From contig JBDSEA010000257.1 of the NCBI GenBank assembly GCA_039920305.1, positions 1-10,340 of the forward strand: DNA of 10,340 nt, read 5' to 3'. Below are positions 5,500-10,340 of the stretch, piece after piece; the first letter of the stretch is position 1, and the number at the start of each line of letters is the position of its first letter. The translations under genes were made by a program, and so were the position numbers. A model generated the notes under the pieces. The model ran no database searches. It worked only from the letters and a program-made list of their open reading frames with translations, and was not told where the DNA came from. Source of the stretch: DASRAJ01 sp039920305. Its GTDB lineage: Bacteria; Bacteroidota; Bacteroidia; Chitinophagales; UBA10324.

Positions 5500-8400
5500 A
5501 TGAAAAATCAATTTACCCGGCTCTTTCTTCAAACTTCTGCTCTTGCAATATTGATATCGCTGCCATTCGCACGTATTTCTGCGCAGCAGGTGATACAACT
5601 ATACTATGAAGATTTTAATGCGGGCACCCCGGGATTTACGCTCAACACCCCTACGAACGTAAGCACTGCTACTGGTCCCAATCAATGGATCATCAACAGT
5701 AATTATTCCGGAAATGGGTTATACCAGGACACACCCGATGAAACGCAAACGCTGAGTGGCACCATTGCCGGAGCGCCATTCAGTAATTACCTCCACGTGC
5801 ATGATGTAAACAGCGCGGGCACCTGTACGAACGCGAACTATGATCCCAACAGCGCGAGTGATCAGATGGTTATTATGAACACGAGTTTCTGTACACTCTC
5901 ACTAACGGATGTAACACTCACATTTTTTTATATTGGGGAAGGAAATGCAAGCGATAACCTGGAACTTTATTACAGCATTGATGGTGGCAGCACATGGATC
6001 CAGACCGGACAGAGCGCTTATTACGGTCAGTCACTCTGGAAATATGAAATCGTTACCGATCCCGCTTTCAACAACCAGCTTGATTTACGATTTGCATGGC
6101 GCTGGGTAAATGGCACAGGCGCCGTTGCTTCTCTTGGTTTTGGTATAGATGACATTATTGTGGTAGGGACCTATGATGATGTAAATAATCCGGTAGACAT
6201 AACCATTACAAGCGTGTCGCCGGATCCCGTTTGCCAGGGAGGGTATCTTTTTATCTATTGGGAATTGTCTGACTCCCTGTGCGATGGCACCTATGATATT
6301 CAGATGTCAAATTCCAGTGGAAATTTTTCGAATCCCACTGACCTTGGGGTGTTCAATATTTTTGCCGGTACCATGTCTGGCGGTATTGCGGCCATCATCC
6401 CATCTGTTACCCCACCCGGAAGTTGCTATGAGGTGCGAATCACACGTGTTTCCCCGCTGCCTTCCTTCACAGGCACGGCCAGTGTTTGCTTCGAGGTCGC
6501 ATCATGCCCCAATGTGATCACCACACTTCAACCGGTGGTGACGTATGGCCCGGATACCTTGTGCGTGCAAAGTGTGATTGATGTTCCGTTTTATTCTACA
6601 GGCGTATATGTTTTCAATAATCAATACGTGGCTGAGCTGAGTGATTCCGTTGGAGATTTCACCACTCCAACCCTCATCAATTCCGCTCTTGACTACAACA
6701 CGTATGATCCTATGTATGGCTCCCCTCCGGGTATTGTATCAGGACTGGTGCCAGACGTACCTGACGGCTGCGGGTATATGGTGAGGGTTCGTTCCACCGC
6801 CCCTGCTGTCAATGGCGGTCCGTGGGGACCTTTCTGCATACATCATTGTGATGTTACTACCAATAACACGCAGGACATCAGCGTCTGCATCAGCGACAAT
6901 GTTGGTGTAGATACCACCATCCACGTTGAGGTAAATACCTGGAACAACAGCACCACTTACCTTCCCGGAAATGAGTTTAAAGTGCAGGTGTTGAGCTCAA
7001 AAACCTATGCTATTTTGAATACCGGCGGGTTAGGATCCATTGCATCCACAACAAGCTGCGACATGACTCTGAGTATTCCGGGTTTAAACCAGCTTATTCC
7101 GTTAATCGGTTCGCCGGGGGTAGGACTTTATTACATGCGGGTGATCGCTACGAATCCCTCACCGTCCTACGATAGCTTAGGATCGCTCATTCATCTTACC
7201 ATTGGCCATCCGGATTCCATTCCACCCACCATCACCCCTGACGATACGCTTGTCTGCAACAATGTGATTTCCGGTATCACCATTAACCCGTTTAATTTTT
7301 ACACCAAGGGTTCACAATATGAATGGTATTCTCCTTCATTCAATTACGGTCAGCCATTCATCTGGGATTATAATCCACTCCTGATCAATTGGAATGGTGC
7401 ACCCATTGGAACCTACTGGTTTACGGTGCGGGAATTAAATTATGGTTGCGTAGGACCCTGGAGTGACACTGTGTATGTACAGGTGATTGGTGTTCCTTCA
7501 CAGGTAATCACTGGCCCGGCCAGTGTGTGCGTGGGTGATACCGTGACATACACTACTACATTTCTCGCAGGAACTTATTACGAATGGACAGGAACACTGT
7601 TAAATATCATAGACACAGCGAACAATGAGGTCACCGTGGTTTTTGATACGGTGGGAACAGCTCACCTGGATTTATTTGCCTTGAATGACTGCGGCCAGAG
7701 CAGTGGTACTAAAACAATCACTGTCCATGCATTACCAATACCACCGGTCATCACACAGAACCTGGATACATTGACATCTACTTCTGCAAATGGTTATCAA
7801 TGGTATCTCGATGGGATCATCATTCCCGGGGCTACTTCTCAAACGCTTCTCATCAGTCAAACGGGAACTTATGTGGTGGTGGTTTCAAACTCCAATGGTT
7901 GCAAGGCTGCAGACACTCTTACAGTAAGCCCGTATATCAGCTTTGCTGCGACTGACCCTTCGGTCTGCGAAAAGTTTTGTGTTAGTTATGAGGATCAATC
8001 CACCAACAATCCCACTGCATGGCAATGGTCTTTCCCCGGTGGAAGTCCGTCAACTTCAACGGATCAAAACCCGGCGAGCATCTGTTATAGTATACCCGGA
8101 ATATATGATGTAACGCTGATTACCACCAATGCAAATGGAATTGACACCCTGACTCACAGCAATTACATCACGGTATATTCTACACCACCGTTGCCCACCA
8201 TCACGCAAAATGGTTATGTGCTCACCTCCAGTCCGGCTTATGCATATCAATGGCAATACAACTCTTATGATATCCCCGGTGCCACGAATCAATCCTATAC
8301 TGTAATCCAATCGGGTTTGTATACGGTATTGGTTATGGATACGAGTGGTTGTGCAAGCTCCTCGAGCATTGAGGTGCTTATTTCAGGTATCATTGAGCTC

Positions 8401-8658
8401 AATGATGAATCTATCCTGATTACTCCCAGTCTCTCCAACGGCAGCTTTTCAATTGAATGGCTGAATGGTTTAACCACCAATAAGTTCTTAGTGGAGGTGA
8501 CAAACTCGCTTGGGCAAAAAGTCTTTGCATCAGAGGAGCACATTTCTTCTTCCACCGGTAAGAAGGAAATTTACCTGGGTAACGTAGCCCATGGAATGTA
8601 CTTTGTTTCTGTTGCTGCAGGAGAAAAGAGGGTGGTGATGAAGGTGATGTTTGAGTAG
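5500..8658 (+). CDS. Large secreted multidomain adhesin-like protein with T9SS type A sorting domain
   Basis: The 1052-residue protein has a Sec signal peptide (residues 1 to about 28; MKNQFTRLFLQTSALAILIS...ISAQ). Residues about 32-230 form a jellyroll-like domain (starts YYEDFNAGTPGF, contains LELYYSIDGGSTW, ends GFGIDDIIVVG), a type found in secreted adhesins and hydrolases. Several Ig/fibronectin-like domains follow (about 233-745), rich in Cys and Thr. Two similar modules with the pattern QW-x6-IPGAT-x5-...G-Y-V (about 748-811 and 894-960) flank a PKD domain (about 814-893; VSYEDQSTNNPTAWQWSFPG). The last 85 residues or so are the T9SS sorting domain (FSIEWLNG, NSLGQKVF, HGMYFVSVAAGEKRVVMKV). 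The protein should pass Sec, then T9SS, and be displayed on the surface or released. No catalytic site was recognised, so adhesion or matrix binding is the best guess. ATG at 5500 is fixed by the signal peptide. The frame is intact. Confidence 0.9.
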   Translation: MKNQFTRLFLQTSALAILISLPFARISAQQVIQLYYEDFNAGTPGFTLNTPTNVSTATGPNQWIINSNYSGNGLYQDTPDETQTLSGTIAGAPFSNYLHVHDVNSAGTCTNANYDPNSASDQMVIMNTSFCTLSLTDVTLTFFYIGEGNASDNLELYYSIDGGSTWIQTGQSAYYGQSLWKYEIVTDPAFNNQLDLRFAWRWVNGTGAVASLGFGIDDIIVVGTYDDVNNPVDITITSVSPDPVCQGGYLFIYWELSDSLCDGTYDIQMSNSSGNFSNPTDLGVFNIFAGTMSGGIAAIIPSVTPPGSCYEVRITRVSPLPSFTGTASVCFEVASCPNVITTLQPVVTYGPDTLCVQSVIDVPFYSTGVYVFNNQYVAELSDSVGDFTTPTLINSALDYNTYDPMYGSPPGIVSGLVPDVPDGCGYMVRVRSTAPAVNGGPWGPFCIHHCDVTTNNTQDISVCISDNVGVDTTIHVEVNTWNNSTTYLPGNEFKVQVLSSKTYAILNTGGLGSIASTTSCDMTLSIPGLNQLIPLIGSPGVGLYYMRVIATNPSPSYDSLGSLIHLTIGHPDSIPPTITPDDTLVCNNVISGITINPFNFYTKGSQYEWYSPSFNYGQPFIWDYNPLLINWNGAPIGTYWFTVRELNYGCVGPWSDTVYVQVIGVPSQVITGPASVCVGDTVTYTTTFLAGTYYEWTGTLLNIIDTANNEVTVVFDTVGTAHLDLFALNDCGQSSGTKTITVHALPIPPVITQNLDTLTSTSANGYQWYLDGIIIPGATSQTLLISQTGTYVVVVSNSNGCKAADTLTVSPYISFAATDPSVCEKFCVSYEDQSTNNPTAWQWSFPGGSPSTSTDQNPASICYSIPGIYDVTLITTNANGIDTLTHSNYITVYSTPPLPTITQNGYVLTSSPAYAYQWQYNSYDIPGATNQSYTVIQSGLYTVLVMDTSGCASSSSIEVLISGIIELNDESILITPSLSNGSFSIEWLNGLTTNKFLVEVTNSLGQKVFASEEHISSSTGKKEIYLGNVAHGMYFVSVAAGEKRVVMKVMFE

Positions 8659-8703
8659 GGAAGATTAATACTTCAGTTAGTAGGAAAGAATTTTGATAAT
8701 GTT

Positions 8704-8727
8704 TCGGCGGGTGGAGACACCCGCCGA
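8704..8727. repeat. Perfect 10-bp GC-rich hairpin downstream of the large secreted-protein gene
   Basis: TCGGCGGGTG (8704-8713) and CACCCGCCGA (8718-8727) form a perfect stem with a GAGA loop, 45 bp after the TAG of the 1052-residue gene. A run of A, not T, follows on the plus strand, and on the minus strand the T-run precedes the stem, so it is not a standard intrinsic terminator in either direction. It fits a REP-type palindrome that may still slow or end transcription. Confidence 0.55.
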
Positions 8728-8850
8728 TAAAAAAAGGTTCATTCCTGTTTCAATGTTACTGACTTAATAATCTCCTGACAACATATTTTTTAGTCAACCA
8801 TGTTTGCCCTTGGTTAGGTAACTCAAGAGGGCTACCCGAATATCGACAGA

Positions 8851-8872
8851 AACACATCATCGATAACGTGTT
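8851..8872. repeat. Imperfect 22-bp palindrome
   Basis: AACAC, three bases, ATCGAT, three bases, GTGTT; 9 of 11 base pairs match around the centre. It lies 35 bp past the restored end of the MazF-like gene in otherwise unassigned sequence (8659-8906). It may be a regulator site or chance. Confidence 0.2.
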
Positions 8873-8939
8873 GCTGAATAAGAGATGATGAAAGAATTGT
8901 TGTCCTTCAATTTTTCACAAGATACTCTGAGAGACGTTT

Positions 8940-9242
8940 TTACAATTCGTGAAAAGTTTCGCTGCTCACTTTTCCAATTGCTCCCTTCACTTCATCATGG
9001 CGGATGATGCCGAGTAAGAACAAGCGAATCACTCCATCGTATTTTAATCCCCAGGATAAGAAATCGGGATGATTTCTGTTAAGAAGCAGATCAAAATTTT
9101 TAATCTCCTGATGCAGTTGCAAGGAGATACCGCAGACCAGATAATCATTGTAGCGGGGCGCTTTTCTTAAAATCAAAGTAGGTCTGTTCTTGCCGCTTTG
9201 ATCAGACTCAAGAACCGTTAGAATTATTTCACCTTCCTCCAT
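8940..9242 (-). CDS. MazF/PemK-family toxin, probably C-terminally truncated
   Basis: The 100-residue product has the PemK/MazF layout: first strand GEIILTVL, the QSGKNRPTLIL segment with Arg20-Pro21, then YNDYLVCGISLQLH, SWGLKYDGVIRLFLLGII and a final GAIGKVSS strand. Known of the family: these toxins are mRNA interferases with an SH3-like barrel, neutralised by an upstream-encoded antitoxin. The start codon (ATG at 9240-9242) overlaps the antitoxin gene by 19 bp, which suggests coupled translation. After FHEL a TAA (8940-8942) ends the frame, but the same frame continues KRLSEYLVKN to a TGA at 8907-8909; with a sense codon there the protein would be 111 residues, the length I expect for this subfamily, whose last helix is of the RLxxYL type. 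The truncation removes that helix. Activity of the short form is uncertain. Confidence 0.8.
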   Translation of the reverse strand: MEEGEIILTVLESDQSGKNRPTLILRKAPRYNDYLVCGISLQLHQEIKNFDLLLNRNHPDFLSWGLKYDGVIRLFLLGIIRHDEVKGAIGKVSSETFHEL

Positions 9243-9676
9243 TCCTTATAGTCAGGGTTAGGTTCTTTGATATCTGCGTCTGAATAATCCGGTTCATCGT
9301 CACCATAGGCATGGCTTAGTCCATGCTTTGAAAGTATTCCCCTTGCCCTCCGCTCTTCATCTTCACTTTGCTCAACTTCCAGCTTTACTCCGTACTCAAA
9401 TTCTATTTGCTTTTCTATCTCTTCTATCGTTTTGCCGTTGAAAACATCGTCAAGCATTTTCGCTCCTTTGTTTTCATGCTCGTGTTTTTCTTTTAGAAAG
9501 TAATGCTCGATGGCAATAGCAATGAATGCGACCACTGTTAACAGCGACAGGTTTTTCTTTTGTTGATCCGTTAAGAGCCGCAGGGTATCTCCAGCAATTA
9601 AATTGTTGCTCCTGAAAAATTCCATGACCTGATCTGCTGTGTTTACTTCTCCAACTTCAAGCTCAAGTGTTTGCAT
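9224..9676 (-). CDS. Antitoxin-position protein of the MazF/PemK-like module
   Basis: The 150-residue acidic protein is encoded directly upstream of the MazF-like toxin, overlapping its start by 19 bp, which is the classical antitoxin place; its antitoxin role is inferred from that. The N-terminus (MQTLELEVGEVNTADQVMEF) looks like a small beta/alpha unit, followed by a hydrophobic segment (about 43-61, LSLLTVVAFIAIAIEHYFL), charged helices (KTIEEIEKQIEFEYGVKLEV), and an acidic, Asp/Pro-rich tail (DDEPDYSDADIKEPNPDYKE). The extended tail would suit wrapping the toxin. No MazE/AbrB, RHH or HTH fold is recognised, and the hydrophobic stretch is short for a membrane helix; it could be a buried core helix. 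ATG at 9674-9676 is chosen because a promoter-like box lies 28 bases upstream. Confidence 0.65.
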   Translation of the reverse strand: MQTLELEVGEVNTADQVMEFFRSNNLIAGDTLRLLTDQQKKNLSLLTVVAFIAIAIEHYFLKEKHEHENKGAKMLDDVFNGKTIEEIEKQIEFEYGVKLEVEQSEDEERRARGILSKHGLSHAYGDDEPDYSDADIKEPNPDYKEWRKVK

Positions 9677-9703
9677 AAGAATGGTTTTTGGGAGATGTTT
9701 TTA

Positions 9704-9711
9704 CAAAGTTA
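9704..9711 (-). promoter_or_regulatory. Candidate -7 promoter box TAACTTTG of the toxin-antitoxin operon
   Basis: Exact match to TAnnTTTG on the minus strand, ending 27 bases before the antitoxin ATG. No good -33 TTTG is found at the usual 19-21 bp distance, so the call rests on the -7 box and position. Confidence 0.45.
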
Positions 9712-9733
9712 ATGATTCAACTCCGGAGAATAC

Positions 9734-9978
9734 TTGACCAAACCTTCCTTTTTCTTTTCCACTGATCATGCAGATGAGCATCGCCTTTGTTGCCGGAGGA
9801 ATGGTGAAAGGAAATTCACCGATCACACCACCATGTATTCTACTTCTTCCGTGCTGAACATCATGGAACTGATCCTGAATTTGCCGCGGGTGAGCAATAT
9901 GATGCTTCCGCCACGCTTCTATGGAGGTGCCTTACGCGCAATCCGTGTTTCCCATCCGAAGGTTGGGAATACGGATGA
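9734..9978 (+). pseudogene. Decayed C-terminal remnant of a phosphoesterase-family protein
   Basis: Pieces of one conserved C-terminus are spread over all three plus-strand frames in the right order: DHADEHR (about 9761-9784), IAFVAGGMVKG (9780-9812), FTDHTTMYSTSSVLNIMELI continuing LNLP (about 9815-9886), and EQYDASATLLWRCLTR (9892-9939), ending at a TGA at 9976-9978. Secreted phosphoesterases of the acid phosphatase/phospholipase C-like family (Pfam Phosphoesterase type, often fused to beta-propeller repeats) end in DHVDAHR...MYxTSSxLxTMELILGLPPMxQYDAAATPM. At least two to three frame changes and the loss of everything upstream mean it cannot be functional. A single open frame covers 9734-9982 but mixes real and out-of-frame residues. 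Confidence 0.65.
9941..9976. repeat. Imperfect hairpin with long stem, REP-like
   Basis: ATCCGT (9941-9946) pairs with ACGGAT (9971-9976), TTCCCA (9949-9954) with TGGGAA (9964-9969), and CC with GG around a GAA loop; a 2:1 internal bulge interrupts the stem. It overlaps the end of the phosphoesterase remnant and lies 113 bp from the end of the transposase gene on the other strand, so it may be one of the palindromes moved by RAYT enzymes. A terminator is less likely since no T-run follows. Confidence 0.5.
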
Positions 9979-10048
9979 TTGATAAATAGAAATTTAAAAA
10001 AGGATGAGAAACCCCCGGATAACGATAGAACACCATAATCTTTTGAGT

Positions 10049-10061
10049 GCCGCAGAGCGGC
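10049..10061. repeat. Short GC hairpin next to the RAYT gene end
   Basis: GCCGC (10049-10053), loop AGA, GCGGC (10057-10061), 28 bp beyond the transposase stop codon. The surrounding bases gagtgccgcagagcggcc and gagcgaaatgatg recall short palindromic repeats that recur in Bacteroidota genomes; this is from memory and not provable within the window. Confidence 0.35.
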
Positions 10062-10088
10062 CAGACTTTGGAGCGAAATGATGCGGAA

Positions 10089-10340
10089 TTATTTTCCATA
10101 AAATTTATCTTCTCCCCACGCTGAAGGATTATTCAAAATGTAATCAGAAATATTGTTGTACGATTCTTCAGTTCGGACGATATGATCGTGAAATGAACGC
10201 TGCCATGCAAATTCAGGATAATCCTGCAATGTGAATTTGTTTGGATATTGTCGTTTTGTATGCACCGATTAATTCCGATAATGATTTGATTTTTATTTCC
10301 GGTTTCATTGGTTGTGACAAATCGCGTACGAACAGGTCGT
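10089..10340 (-). pseudogene. REP-associated tyrosine transposase (RAYT, Y1/IS200-like), frameshifted 3' part
   Basis: The reading runs in from the right edge as DLFVRDLSQPMKPEIKIKSL then SELIGAYKTTISKQIHIAGL and meets a TGA at 10213-10215. The neighbouring frame continues PEFAWQRSFHDHIVRTEE, SYNNISDYILNNPSAWGEDK, FYGK to a TAA at 10089-10091. Removing one base near 10216-10224 joins them as IHIAGLPEFAWQRSFHDHIV. RAYTs are single-domain HUH nucleases related to IS200/IS605 transposases; they handle REP palindromes. The GAYK tyrosine is a candidate catalytic residue and the WQRSFHDHI...YI..NP..W block is typical of the family C-terminus. The HUH motif would lie outside the window. The frameshift removes the last 43 or so residues of the family-conserved region, so the gene is probably dead unless the extra base is an error. 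Confidence 0.8.

Noticed and set aside
8704..8740. Hairpin plus A-run as an intrinsic terminator
   Set aside because: The T-run is on the wrong side for either direction of transcription.
8770..8913. Minus-strand open stretch ending in ...TWLTKKYVVRRLLSQ
   Set aside because: About 47 codons with no good start context or family match; left as unassigned sequence downstream of the MazF-like gene.
1..10340. Changed genetic code with reassigned TAG/TAA
   Set aside because: typA ends in TGA, but other credible genes end normally at TAA and TAG, and the suspected readthrough cases involve different codons, so separate mutations are simpler.

Overview
The window looks like chromosomal DNA of an uncultured member of the Bacteroidota. 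Evidence seen in the sequence: secreted proteins ending in a type IX secretion (T9SS) type A sorting domain, a tandem-repeat protein of a kind common in this phylum, promoter boxes fitting the Bacteroidota form TAnnTTTG, starts without clear Shine-Dalgarno sequences, and small lipoproteins. No tRNA, rRNA or CRISPR array was seen.

Layout. 1-635 (-) is the N-terminal part of a secreted protein built from 60-residue repeats; a GC-rich hairpin lies inside its signal peptide coding region. 774-1318 (-) is a lipoprotein gene with one apparent frameshift and 1441-1635 (-) a tiny lipoprotein. 1747-3564 (-) is intact typA/bipA. 3633-4260 (-) is a PIN-domain toxin-like gene plus a small partner; the PIN gene appears cut short by a late TAG. 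4382-4858 (+) is a chimera: almost all of a HicA toxin fused in frame to the tail of a T9SS-secreted protein. Facing it, 4951-5049 (-) is the start of a DUF433 antitoxin-like gene. 5500-8658 (+) encodes an intact 1052-residue multidomain T9SS protein. 8940-9676 (-) is a MazF/PemK-type toxin with an overlapping upstream antitoxin; this toxin also seems to end at a premature stop. 9734-9978 (+) is the decayed end of a phosphoesterase-family gene spread over three frames, and 10089-10340 (-) is the frameshifted end of a REP-associated tyrosine transposase (RAYT). Four GC-rich hairpins (548-589, 8704-8727, 9941-9976, 10049-10061) resemble REP-type elements.

How it fits together (inference). One housekeeping gene and two surface-protein genes look sound; the accessory DNA between them is a graveyard of small toxin-antitoxin genes and mobile-element debris. 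Two toxins carry late nonsense codons after which the conserved C-terminus still reads in frame. A 419-bp segment (4532-4950) replaces the 3' ends of both hicA and the DUF433 gene. I do not see a convincing new defence or biosynthetic system; the most unusual items are the HicA-T9SS chimera, the parallel toxin truncations and the hairpin inside a signal peptide. Sequencing or assembly errors could explain some of the frameshifts and must be excluded first.
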